Origin: Corythucha ciliata
Taxonomy: Eukaryota > Arthropoda > Insecta > Hemiptera > Tingidae
Reading direction: 5' to 3'
Length of the DNA stretch: 64,000 nt
NCBI GenBank assembly: GCA_038030265.1
Contig: CM075943.1
Location: forward strand, 47,182,001 to 47,246,000
The notes below the pieces were generated by a model. It was given only the letters and a program-made list of their open reading frames with translations, ran no database searches and was not told the origin of the DNA. Positions within the stretch are counted from its first letter, which is position 1; each line of letters begins with the position of its first letter. The position numbers and the translations under genes are program-made. Shown one piece after another: positions 23,749 to 35,124 of this stretch.

Positions 23749-25050
23749 CAATTTCTAAAAACAATTTTTCCGAGTTTCGTAAATATTTGCTCTTGTGTCG
23801 GTCGAACAGTTGAACCAGCTCCTCCGTGAACCTCGCGTGCCACAAGTCCACATCCTTGCTCTCAATCTTCTCAAGTTTTGGCACTTTAATGGGCCGCCCC
23901 ACTATACGACCAAGAAAAAAAAAAAACATTAACGTCGGGTGATTGGGGCGGGGGCACGACAGGTTGACCCCCTCCCCATGCTCACCAACTGTGTGGACGG
24001 GTCTATTCCTGGGGAGGACTCCGAAGTAATTCTGGAATAGTCCTACACCGTTTGCCAATGGGAGGACAACGTTTAGACTTTTTTTGACAAATTGTTGCAG
24101 GCCGTACAGTGGGTGCCCTTTGGTGATGACCAGCTGGTCGTATAGATCGTTTTCACCAAATGAGTAGACAGGGACCAGATTGGTGCTGCACAATTTTCAA
24201 TTTTTTTTGTTTTGTTTTATGGTTTTGCCCACTTTGTCCCCACCACATTTCCAATGAAAATACCCTGTTTTAAGAGCCAGTTTGATGAAACCCTTCCTGC
24301 GCTTTAAGACCACTTTGTGAGACCCTGGTTGGCTGATCAACGCCTCGGCTACTCCTCCAGGCATTATGCACACAGCGTGACCTCCAGGCTTACTCAAATG
24401 ATACTGAAGGCTCTCCTCGGATATTGACACAAAACCTTTAAAACAAACAAATGTTAGGGGGGGGGGGCTAATAAGTGGGGTGGTAGGGATCGAACATACC
24501 AGATCGTAGGACAATTTCACGCATCACCGGCAGGTAAAAATTGATATTCAACGTATGAAAAGACGTCTCCAAACCGGGGAACAGTCTGTAAAAATTACTG
24601 GTGGGCGAGGCGAAATGAGACGGACCCGCCGTTGGGAAAACACCGTGCGGAAACATACACAAGATATAATTCTTGTCGGCCGGTAAATCCGCCGTTTTAA
24701 TCATTTTCTGCGGGAAATATTGGGGAAATCTTTGAAAAAACCAGCACGACCTCCACCAGTCGATCTATGTGTGAACAAATATGGGATCGGTGAACAGTGT
24801 GCGTTCGCGGGGAGATCGATACAAACAAATAATTAAATTAATCATTATACCTGCGACGTCCAGTTATACACGACTGTCGATCCAAATAAGTCCACAATAT
24901 GTAGAAAATAATCAGAGGGAATAGCGGGGTAAACATTGCGAAGAATGTGACGAACATGCTAACGAAAGGTATGACGAGGTAAATAAACATGACGGTCGCA
25001 ACTGCTAACGAGTTAAGAACACGTTCTTTGTACGAATAAATAAACTCCAT
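23744..25050 (-). CDS. DGAT2/MOGAT-family acyltransferase, paralogue B
   Basis: Second copy of the same ER acyltransferase family. Exons on the minus strand: 25050-24851, 24750-24500, 24435-24264, 24185-23986 and 23901-23744, about 326 residues. Seen: long hydrophobic N-terminal segment, GRRR, QYFPQK, FPHG (again Phe in place of the first His), a GG-AEA motif, KRRKGFIKLALKTG, VPVYSFGE, VGRPIKVPKLE and a Lys-rich C-terminus. The exon-2 acceptor is uncertain. Alignment with A suggests the ancestral exon began about 14 nt earlier (IDWW then RSCW), but that start is out of frame with exon 1. The acceptor used here (GGTGGAG then GTCG) restores the frame and drops about four residues. The gene lies head-to-tail with A and is a likely tandem duplicate. 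Confidence 0.9.
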
Positions 25051-25395
25051 CTAAAGAAAATGAATTAAAATAATTAACAAAAGAAGTTAATTTCGATGTA
25101 ACAAAGAATCGTGAGGTCCCACAGTCCGTAAACTAAAAGATAAATATTTTTAGCACATTGAGGATGTCGATAAAGCAAATGCACCGTTCGGTGTAATAAA
25201 TACCCCCCCCCCCACTCTTTCCATCACTGACATAATTTCGCTTATCGGGATTTGTCGTGTTCAAAAGAAATAAAATAGAACAATTCTTTAGTGAGGGCAG
25301 TGGTGGGGGACCTCATACAATCCAAATTAAATCACCGTGATTCTCGATCGTGACGCTATTAAAATGACAATTTTTCATCGTTTTCCGTGACTTAC
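25051..25395 (-). other. 5'-leader intron of acyltransferase B
   Basis: Donor CTATAG then GTAAGTC at 25395, acceptor TTCTTTAG directly before the ATG. The exon end is nearly identical to that of gene A. Confidence 0.55.
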
Positions 25396-25984
25396 CTATA
25401 GTAATCGGTTAAAACTGTCATACGGAAAGAAAATGGTCTCGTTGTGTCATCGACGACTATGAACAAGAGACTATCGAGGGACCACTTCGTCATGGAAGCC
25501 TCTCTGTGGGGCGACTTTATATCTAATAAACGACACTGCCGATACGATTCATCATCCCCCCCCCCCCTACTCCCATCACAAGCTAACGCTAAATCGTTTC
25601 CGTTGATTATGACTCATTGGTGGAGTTTAGACACGAAAAAAGCGCTCTTTTGTGTTGTCTGCATACAAAAAACCTGATTGAGAGAGGGGGGGGGGTGATT
25701 TTTGAGGTACTTGCACCAATGGGAAAAAGAGCGACAGTGTGTCGATGAATAACGTTTGACTTGCACAAATACATCAAAACAACGTTCACGAAGTAGTTGC
25801 GTTTAATCATAAAAGCGCGTATACAACCTTAACAAAGCAGTGAAATTAATTAGCGACAATGATGCGAGCGTGCTTTATCCTTTTCTATTGGTTAGAAGGG
25901 TGGAATATCCGAAATGGGGGCAGTGACAGTCTGATCAAACGCTACGTTTTTTATCCGGGAGTCTTTGATAAAGCCGCACACCAC
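25396..25984. other. Spacer between acyltransferase B and kynurenine 3-monooxygenase
   Basis: Probably contains the leader exon and promoter of gene B plus the 3' flank of the monooxygenase gene. C10 near 25557 and G9-10 near 25688. No separate gene recognised. Confidence 0.4.
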
Positions 25985-25990
25985 TTTATT
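25985..25990 (-). promoter_or_regulatory. Poly(A) signal overlapping the stop codon of kynurenine 3-monooxygenase
   Basis: Sense-strand AATAAA contains the TAA stop (25988-25986), the same arrangement as in acyltransferase B. Confidence 0.6.
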
Positions 25991-28054
25991 CCTTCATCCG
26001 ACAAACATCCTCCAGTGAGTGGACATAGGGCGAAAAGTATGCAGAACATGACATCGAAAAGCCCACGGCAAAAGCGACGGAGGTGACACTCAGCAGAATT
26101 GCCGCGTCTAGGGCTCTTCTGAGAAGCTATAAAAAATACGGTTGGAAAGGGGTAACAATAGTGATGCCCGGGATTGAGGGAGGTGAGGTAGACATACCTT
26201 TGCTTGCCACTTTTTATTACGGACGCAAACCGAATAACGCGTATCGGTAAAAGTGACAGATTTGTACAACGGTACCCATTTTTCTGGGAACAGCGAGTGA
26301 AGAGCATTGTCGACAATGCGCCCCAGCAAAAATGACTTCCTGGCCACTAAATCCCTCATCTTTCCAAAATTCAAAAATTACATTAATTTCGCCCTGGCTG
26401 AACACGGCAACCGGTGCCATACTTCGACGTAATTAGAAATAGCCAAATCGCAAATTGCTTCAGCGTCGGGATTTCTCGTCAGGGAGAACTCGTTTAGCGC
26501 CCCTGTTACGGTTTCCCCAGCCCTGTGTAGTAATTCGGTCAAAATTAGGACGTCCTCGAAACCCTATAAAAAAAAATAACGCATCGAAATTAATGAGTCT
26601 CGCTCCCACCCATTCGATGGCTAATTTTACTGCGTTCATCCCCTGGCCGTAGAACGGTACCATGGCGTGGGCAGCGTCACCGATGATGACAACATTTTTG
26701 GCGTGGTACTTTTGACACTGCGCGAGGGGTGGAAAAAAGTGGTCTGAAATTCTGTCACGTCACAAAAAACAAAACAATAAAAGAAAGTGAAACAAAAATC
26801 CTACTTTAATGGAATAAAGAGGGTGAGGTTTCGTCGAAAAATACTGCTCGACGAGACTGTCCAATCCAACAAGGTCGATAAAGTCGGGAAAGTGCGACGC
26901 AAAGAATTCGACGAGAGTGTCGGGCGTTGTGATTTCGTCAAAATTGGTGGCGGGCATGAACAAAGTGCCAGTCCAAGTTGAATCGTCGTTGGGTAGGGCT
27001 ATCATCATGAATTCACCGCGGGGCCATATGTGCAGATAATTGGGTACAATCTGTGAGGAGGGCGGGTGGATGGGAAGGGGGCTATAAACATTTTCAAGCA
27101 ACGGCTGCAAAAATCTCTGCTTGACGATATCCCAACCTTATGGTTGCTGGCCGACGGTATTGTCAGCTGAACGTATTTATGGGGAATGCAAGTTTGGCTG
27201 TAGCTAGTCAAATTGTTCGTCTGAATCAACAATTCCCTGACCGTCGAATGAACACCGTCGGCTCCAATAATGAGATGAGCGTCGAATGTTTCCTTTGGCC
27301 CTCCATTCTTTTGGAAAGTCATTCGATTCGTTTCTGGATCCAAATCAATCAAACGTCGCTTGAAATAGAAGTTAACGTTGGGCATCCTGCCTGCTTCTAT
27401 ATACGAAACAAAAAATTGTGAGCGTCTTCAACTATTTCAATCGAAACTAAACCGACCATTACGAAGCACTTCGTTGATATCACGCCGTTTCACCGAAAAG
27501 ATGCACTACCGAAACATCAAATTTGTAATTTTCTCCTAAAGAACAGAGTGACGAACACCCACCTGTTCATCAACAGGGTCGTAGAGAAGCGACCGACACT
27601 GACCGTTCGTCGAGTGAACGTAGCGTCCCACCATTGGAATCGACCGACGGAGTACGACATCCTCTAGCTCGACCACGCGAAGGGCACGGAGGCCACGATT
27701 TGAAATCGCCAAATTTATCGAGCGACCGCTTTCCAACGGTTCGTGACGGGGATCTGGACGCGTAAATCACGCAAACGAACGATAATTTATTAATGCGGAA
27801 TTGAGTGCGAGGGGGTGGGACAGGGAAAAAACACGTACCATCTCGCTTGTCGTACACATTCACCTCGTAACCTCTCCGTCCCAAATAACATGCGGCTAGG
27901 GAACCGACCTGGGCGGGACAAAACCCTTCGTTACGCAACGGTAATTACACGCTTAAAAAATAATTTGCCTCTAAAATTACGTTACGTAATTCACTTATTC
28001 CTAAAAGCTCACCAATCCACCGCCGATAATAGCAATTTTCGTTGAGTTCTCCAT
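25986..28054 (-). CDS. kmo: Kynurenine 3-monooxygenase
   Basis: FAD- and NADPH-dependent hydroxylation of L-kynurenine to 3-hydroxykynurenine in tryptophan catabolism (ommochrome pigment route in arthropods), at the mitochondrial outer membrane. Ten exons on the minus strand: 28054-28013, 27908-27839, 27753-27563, 27505-27457, 27396-27137, 27050-26805, 26717-26631, 26563-26423, 26359-26198 and 26126-25986, all GT-AG, 462 residues. Seen: FAD fingerprint [11 protein letters not shown] near 7-17; GRSINLA; GADGVHS near 162-168; [23 protein letters not shown] near 299-312; a C-terminal hydrophobic anchor near 420-445. Exon 6 could start earlier at a weaker in-frame AG. I chose the acceptor that joins directly to VPNYLHIW as in the family. 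Full length, no broken frame. It lies between acyltransferases B and C, divergent from C. Confidence 0.96.
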
Positions 28055-30051
28055 CGAATCTTACAGTGCTTTAGTCCTACTACCGAAGTGAAGGGCAACT
28101 TCGAAAGGGAACATTTTTTTTTTTTTTAATCTTCGTTACATAACGTGGAAATGATATATCTACGAGTGTAACATGAGCTAGGATGGGCCTGTGGTTAGGT
28201 AGCGCGAGTGACGAGGTGCAACCGGGAGAGAGAGGGGGGGGAGCGTGCAATTTCCAGATTTATAGGGAAGAGTTGTCAAAACTCCAATAAGTCAGGAATG
28301 TTAGGAGCGGGGGTACTTCAAATATCTCGTCAATTTGTTTAAATTATGTCGCTTTTCCCCACCAAATCCCTTCGATCTATGGAGACACCTCATTGTCCCA
28401 GTTCGGCATGACCACAATCCGCTGGTGATGCCAAGCTGAATCGCTTCCATTTTATCCCCAGTTCCTCCCTCCCCCCACTATTCAACTCAGTAACTTGAAG
28501 CGTTTGGCAAAGACATCGTCACGTCTCACGTATACGCAGCTTTATAGTTAGTGTCTCGCTAAATGTACCCACTAATTCCGTTCACACCTCCAGAACAATT
28601 ACCCGTTAGGAGTGGTGTACTCGCGTGTTTTTCCTATTAATTAATAGCGTTTCGCAACGCTTGAATAGACGGTTTAAATAACGTCGACCGTCGTTTTTAC
28701 AAACAGATTTTTCACGGTCACTTTTAGGTCAACGTATATTTGACATGGAAATGACCAGGTATATTTTGTTTTTGTTTTTTGGCTCGCATTGAATGAATGC
28801 ATAAAAATTGTATCGAAAACCTCTCCCCGTACCCAACAACCCTAAAACCTGGTGCCTTAGACTAGTCCCCCCCCCCCACCAGCAACGCTAAGTTATCTAA
28901 GCTCCTGGTCTTCTCCACCAACAATCAAGGAACCTGTTGGACTTAAGGAACTCTAATAAAAAAAAGGAAACAGTTACTTTCTAACCACGCACACCCAGCG
29001 CGGAAGAAAGGTAAAAGTGAGAGGGGACGGATGGGGGTCACTGTAACCAGTTTTTTTGTCCCTCCCCCCCTTATGTCTCATTCATCACACCACGAGAAAC
29101 ACATGGTTGCAGTGCTATGTTGAGACGCTTCATGTGAGTAGTGAGATTGAAACTCGCGGACTGTTCGTTCACAGTGGCGAAGAGTACGTATTTTATCGTG
29201 AGATTTATTAATTTGATTTATTGCCCATTTCACCACCGGGAGTTATGTTGGTTTTAGTTAGGTTGGAGTTACCAAACTCAAACGTTGTTTACATAAATTG
29301 TGATGCATTTTTTTCGTTAATTCTTAGTTAACGTAACTCAAACCTTAACTATCGGTGGTGAAATTCACCATTATTAATTAAAAACTTATTTTAATCAACT
29401 CCATTACACTATTGTAAAAGTAAATAAAACATATGATATTTCTGGAACAACTCGATGACAAAAACAAACACAGAATTTGACGCTTTTGCCTTGACTTCGA
29501 GATACCTTATAAAAATCAGCTGAATCCGCTATCTTTTTCTAAGATAAATTTATGAAATTAATTGTTAAAACATACGGAATGCCACCCCACTGTCCCCGCA
29601 GTATAAGTTATCTCTTTTTTAACGCTAAGGTAGAAAGATTTCAGTTAGCCGAAAGATGAGGTGCGAAATTGAAAGTACGAAGTCCAAGAACGTTTGAGTT
29701 TTAGGTTTTTTTTTATCAACAGAATTTTTTTTGTTCACTCATTTTCAGAAACCGGTGTAGAGCATTCACATTGCCCGAGTTTTCTCCACTAGCATTCTCA
29801 TTCACGCGATGAGAAATGTGAAGGAACGATGAAAACAAATTTTTAATTGAAAATTTCTCGCTTGATGTCCCCCCGCCACCGTTATAAACACCGCAGGGAT
29901 ACAGCTTCGAACAAAAGTTTTTCACATTCTCTAACACGGTAAGGTTTTTCACTTAAACCAACCGCCGTTCAACTCTTACTTTTCTCATTAATTGTTTTTT
30001 TTTTTCGTTCTTTATCTCTCTCTCTCATCAGAGTCCACATTTTCGGCGACA
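28055..30051. other. Divergent intergenic region between kynurenine 3-monooxygenase and acyltransferase C
   Basis: About 2 kb between two start codons on opposite strands, so it should hold both promoters. The leader of C is spliced: acceptor TCATCAG at 30025-30031, and a good donor candidate (TTCAT then GTGAGT) at 29133/29134. No clear TATA box for either gene. Not repeat-rich. Confidence 0.45.
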
Positions 30052-31964
30052 ATGCACATCGAGTTCGCACCATTGAACGTGCCGTTTAAACGTCGCCTGG
30101 AAACGTTTGGAGCTCTCCTCTGGTTTTTTCTACCGACTTTCGGAAGTCCTTTTTGTTTATTTCTGGCCGTTTATCTAATCGTCGCAACCCGGTTGACGTG
30201 GGTGATACTTGCCTACTTCTTGTGGATCTACATAGACCGAGACGTTTGTCACAGAGGAGGAAGAAGGTATTTTTAAAAATCATTTTGTTAGTGTCATTAC
30301 AACTTCGCCAGCTTTGGTATTCTTGTGCGTCAATCAAAAGTTACAATAGCGCGTTAAATAGTGAATTCATTAAGTTAATTTTTAGCATTTTGTTCATTTG
30401 TCCTCTATTGGAAAATTGTAGAAAAACACCAGTAATTTACTCTCATCAACATTCAGAAATTGACAGACATTTTGTCACCACATTGGTCACATTGTCTACC
30501 AGATCGCGGAGTTTCCCAAGGGTTGTGGAAGGTGGGGGGGGGGGTCGTGATGTGAAGACGAACGGGGGGGGGGCGGCGAAGGATCCATCGGAATCTCATC
30601 ACGTGACCATTGTGGGGACGCCGTAGAGTGATCATGATCACCCTCTTGGGTCATAAGCGTAATTTTGTCACGCTTTCTCTCCCCCGACAATAAAACATAA
30701 TCTTACACGAATTAAAAGGGAGATGATTCATAATAAAGTCGTTAAAATTGATTTGTTTTTAAAAAAAAAAACGAAACGCTGGGATTGCTTTTTTTTTGTT
30801 TTGCTAATTATGGTGAGGAGGAGGGGGTGACCTTGTAGCAGTCAAGGCTGTAGCCAAGTTTTTCCACATCGAAGAAAATTAGGAACGATTTTTTATTAGA
30901 AATATCTCACTAATTTCCTTCTCTTAATTTTACAGGTTAGGCATCGCTCGAAGGCTCAGCTGTTGGAAACATCTGGCCGACTATTTCCCACTGTCGCTGG
31001 TCAAAACAGTCGATCTCCCGAGTGATCGCAATTACATATTTTGCGCTCATCCTCACGGTCTTCTCTGTGCCGGCTCTTTCGGCCACTTTTGCACCGATAC
31101 GACCAACTTTTCCAAACTATTCCCAGGGCTACGCGGCTGGTTGACAACGATCGACCATCATTTCATCAGTCCCTTTTTACGCGAGCTCGTCTTGGGTTTG
31201 GGTAAGCTAATCCCCCCCCCCCCGCTACGTGACCACACCACACTTGTTGGCCCGGAGGTTATCGTTCTCGATTGTTTTCAGGGTTCGTGTCATCCTCAAA
31301 AAGGAGTATAAAACATATATTGACGCAGGAGGGCACAGGCAACGCTCTGACGCTGATCGTCGGTGGTGCTGCTGAAGCTCTGTTTGCTGTGCCTGGCGAC
31401 TATAAACTTCTGTTAAAAAACAGGAAAGGATTCATCAAAATCGCACTAGAAACAGGGTAATACTGTCTCTAACCCCTCCCCCTTCACCAACACTTTAAAA
31501 TGACCGTTCGCTGTTTCACGTAGAACCGATCTCGTCCCAGTTTTCTCATTCGGTGAGATCGACCTCTACAATCAGGTACAAGTCACGCCAGGATCACTCG
31601 TCCACAGGCTTCAAATGTGGATCAAACGTAAAACGGGATTCCTCCCAGTCATACCGGCCGGCCGTGGGATATTTCAATACACGTTCGGTTTTCTTCCCAA
31701 ACGTCGACCAGTCACAACAGTTGGTACGATCCCCCACCCCACTGAACACCATCACCGGCTACAACAATAACTTGCACTCAAAACTCTAAATTCGGTCGTT
31801 TTACAGTTGGACGTCCCATCCACGTGCCAAAAGTCGACGATATTAATTCGGATTTAGTCGAAAAATACCATAAAATCTACACGGAAGCGCTCATTGATCT
31901 CTTTGAAGAGCATAAACACAAATATATTAAAAATGGTGATAATACAAATTTGATTCTTTTGTAA
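30052..31964 (+). CDS. DGAT2/MOGAT-family acyltransferase, paralogue C
   Basis: Third copy of the family, on the opposite strand to A and B. Exons 30052-30266, 30936-31201, 31282-31456, 31524-31723 and 31807-31964, all GT-AG, 337 residues. Seen: two N-terminal hydrophobic segments, GGRR, DYFPLSLVKT, the canonical HPHG motif (CAHPHGLLCAG), GGAAEALF, KNRKGFIKIALETG, VPVFSFGE, VGRPIHVPK. Internal exon sizes (266, 175, 200 nt) and phases equal those of A, so the three are one duplicated gene structure. The start is the ATG 20 nt after the leader acceptor. An upstream in-frame ATG at 29992 lies in intron-like sequence. With an intact HPHG it is the best candidate for the ancestral activity. Confidence 0.93.
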
Positions 31965-32759
31965 TTTGAAAAGAAGCAATAACTATAATTTATGATATTG
32001 TATGTGATATTTGTAAATAAGGTCGAAAGTAAACTTGAAATACGAATTCAAAATGGTTATCAAAAATGTGCTTTACGCGACCAACCGTCCGAGCCAAGAG
32101 AGAATATTCGGGCCCAGGGAAGAACCTTAAATTTTCAATTGGGTTTTACGGTTATTCCAGGGGTGAAGTATGACAAAAGAAGATCTAACGCGCGTGCTAT
32201 AAATGATACCTTGAAATCCAGGATTGGTACAGAAATACGACTATAATTTACACAATGCCGAGTTGGCGAGGTATGGTTGGAGGGGGATCGAGGTAACACA
32301 TAGGAAACTCCCCCATAAGGAAAGTTGATTTTCATAGTTTCTTCGATTTTCTCCGATTTTATTTGTAACCCTGCAAAATATGGGTCCCGTGCTTCTCCTC
32401 TTTTCATTTTTCTCCTTTCTTTCCAGGTCCCTGAGGAAGGCCAGGGCGGTGAGTAACAAACCCAGTTCACTTCCCTTCCCCCTACTTCTAAGCAAGCCTG
32501 GATCCAATCATAGTTAAGCTGTGACCACAGGCATCCTGCAAAACCACACAGAAGGGCCCAATCACAGCAATGCTCAGAACCACGCACACAGATAGCCGGA
32601 TATAGGGTGACCTGATGTAGAAGTGGTTTCCGAGGACGCCTGTTACGAAACGTGAGGCAATAGCAGGACGCTTTCGACGGAAAGTAAGACGCCTAAATAC
32701 AAGTACAAAGACTAAACAGCAGTTCCATCCAAACCACCACTTTAGCGTTTCAGGTTGGA
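31965..32759. other. Intergenic stretch with a dispersed repeat
   Basis: No gene recognised. The segment around 32605-32690 (minus) matches 57190-57275 (plus) over roughly 85 bp with interruptions (ACTTTCCG-CG-AAGCGTCC, then CGTCC-CGGAAACC, then TACATC-GGTC), so both are copies of one dispersed element. Confidence 0.5.
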
Positions 32760-34115
32760 AATTAGGTTTTGAAAGAACGAAAACCACGAAAAGAGCCAAA
32801 ACCATGGTTTTTGAATGAGCCAAATCCACGAATTAGGTTTTGAAAGAGCGAAAGACCGCGAACATGGGCCAAAATTTGGAGATTGATCGAGCCAAACCAT
32901 GAGTTAGCTTTTCGTAAGAGCTAGGTTTGTTTTTCAAACTAGCAAAATTGATTTTTAAAAAAAGCTAAGAACACGAAATTTGTTTTTAAAAAAACACGCG
33001 AAATTAGGGTTTGAAATAGCAAAAATTCATGAAATTGGGCTTTGATAAAGAAGCTAAATTGGCGATAATGGTCATGAGAGAGCAAAAATCCTCAGTCATT
33101 TTGGGTTTAAGCTGCCAAAATCACGAAATTTGTTTTTTCGATGTTAGCTTTTCGAATTGCTCAAAGCCGCGCGACCGTAAAATAACTAACATCTGTGAAA
33201 TTGTGGTTCAAATGAGCCAAATCCACGAAATTAGGTTTTGAAAGGAAATAAATTAGGAAAATTTGAGATTTTTAAAGAGCAAATTCATTTACCTGCAAAA
33301 CCGATTTCCAGTAAGATGTCAAGCAACGAAATTTTTGTTTTAAACGCGTAAAACAGCGAAATTGGGGTTCTAAATAACAAAAATTGAGCCAAATTTGAAA
33401 CTGAGTGTTGATTACGAAAAATCGACAGGGAAATTGTGGATTGAAAAAACCTAAAATAATCACGAGTTTTGTTTTTGAAGCTTTGTTTAGCATTCCAGGG
33501 CTGTCAGTTCGGATAGTGTGGAGGGGGGGGGCGAAGAAGGAAACCATACGCTGAGTCAGGCGGAATGACAGTTGACAGCCCAGCGTAAACTTGGTTGTTC
33601 AAAGAGCAAACCCCACGTCATTTGGCATTTGAAAGCGAGAAAATCAGGAAAATTGGTAAACTAAAGTTAGTGAAATTTTGTTTCCAAGGTGCCAAATTTG
33701 AAACGTTTGTTTGTGGGAGAGTAAAAATCTCCAGCAAAACTGCAATTTGAAAAAGCCAAAATTACGAAATTGTTTTTTTTTTTGCGAAACTAGTTTTTTA
33801 ATTAACCAAACCTGCGCAGCTGATTATGAAAAGAGCCAAAGCATCGAAATTTGGTTTTTTAATGGGCGAAAATACCCGGAATTGTGTTTTGGATGCGCCA
33901 AGTCCACTAAATTGAGTTCTGAAGGAGTGAAAGTCCGTAAAATTGGTTTTTGAAAGAGTAAAACCCACGAAATTTGGTTTTTGAATGATCAAAAGCCCGG
34001 ATTGGGATTTGAACGAGACGAATCCACCAAAGGTTTTGAATGAGCGAAAATCCGCGAAATTGACGTTTGGAAGAGTCAAAAATGACGACATTTTGTTTTT
34101 GAAAGTGTAACGCTC
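32760..34115 (-). repeat. Degenerate tandem array, type 2
   Basis: About 35-40 imperfect units of about 30-35 bp of the form CACGAAATTGGTTTTTGAAA followed by GAGCCAAAA. It is the longest type 2 array in the window. Confidence 0.8.
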
Positions 34116-34429
34116 ATGATTGGTTTTAATCAGACTGTGAGCCTAATCTTCCGGTTCGTCGGTCCAAATGTTCTCATGGGATATGGGGCGAATTTCAGAG
34201 TTTCGAGTCAGATGGAGGCGTGACGGTGTGTGGGAGAGGTTCAGCGGGTAAAATCACTGAATTATTCTCTGAGTGGACTTTTCGCTACGATCTCCGCCCC
34301 TGGCCCGCGACCTGACCTGGTGAAATCGAGTTAGAGAGGAGATCCGGCTCACCAGGATTGATGAGGGCCACGAGGGCAAAACGATGACTGGGGACGTGAC
34401 GGCTAGGCGCCGCAGCTTTGTGTGAAGAT

Positions 34430-34580
34430 GAGCTTGAAAGATGTTGTTTGAAGATCAGACTGAAAAAGTAGGACAATTTGGACCTCTCCCCGGACACCTG
34501 AAAAATGAGCCTGGACGTCTCCGGATGCTCAAAAAAGTAGGACATGTCCGGGGAAAGTATGAAGTCTGGCCACCCTAGCC
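34430..34580 (-). mobile_element. Fragment resembling a hAT-like non-autonomous element end
   Basis: The minus strand begins TAGGGTGGCCAGACTTC and continues with CCCCGGACATGTCC and GTCCGGGGAGAGGTCC. This CCGGGAC-rich layout is common at ends of hAT-type MITEs. Related GGGACAAAA text occurs at 40880-40960 and 42465-42550. No matching second end was identified. Confidence 0.35.
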
Positions 34581-34664
34581 GGATAAGGCCCAACCACTGG
34601 CGGGGCGGATAACTCTATGAGACCCCTTAGTTTCCAGGATAAACAAGAAATATAATTTTTACGT

Positions 34665-35077
34665 AGCGCTAAACTATGGCTTTTTCCTTATTTTAGCCAC
34701 GAATTGGCATCATTTCTACACGCTGACCGCCAATTAGCGCTTATGATAAGTTTAAAACCCGTAAATTGACAAATTTCTCTATTATATCGCAAATGAGTGC
34801 TTCTTGTCAATTTTACCCGCGAATTAGCGCTTTTTCTTTGTTTTTCCCAATTTCAGCCGCGAATGAGTGTCTTTTTCTAACCTAAAGAGCCAAGAATTTT
34901 CACTTTTTCTCAATTTCGTAGCCCCAAAGTTACCTTCAGAAGCCACGATTTCAGGCACAAATTGAAACTTTATTTTATAGCCGCGAATCAACGTTTTATT
35001 TTCAATTCTAGCCGCAAAGTAGCGTTTTTATTCCGTGAATAACAGATTTTTCTCACTTTTAGCCACGGATTGGCGTT

Positions 35078-35124
<47 letters not shown>

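Noticed and set aside
27051..27110. Earlier start of kynurenine 3-monooxygenase exon 6 (acceptor TTTTTGCAG near 27110)
   Set aside because: In frame, but it would add about 18 Pro-rich residues absent from the family just before VPNYLHIW. Kept only as an alternative.
29992..30051. Upstream in-frame ATG for acyltransferase C
   Set aside because: It lies in T-rich intron sequence before a clear acceptor (TCATCAG at 30025-30031), so translation should start at 30052.
32135..32829. Overlapping minus-strand frames of 88-150 codons
   Set aside because: They run through a dispersed repeat and into a type 2 array. No protein family recognised.
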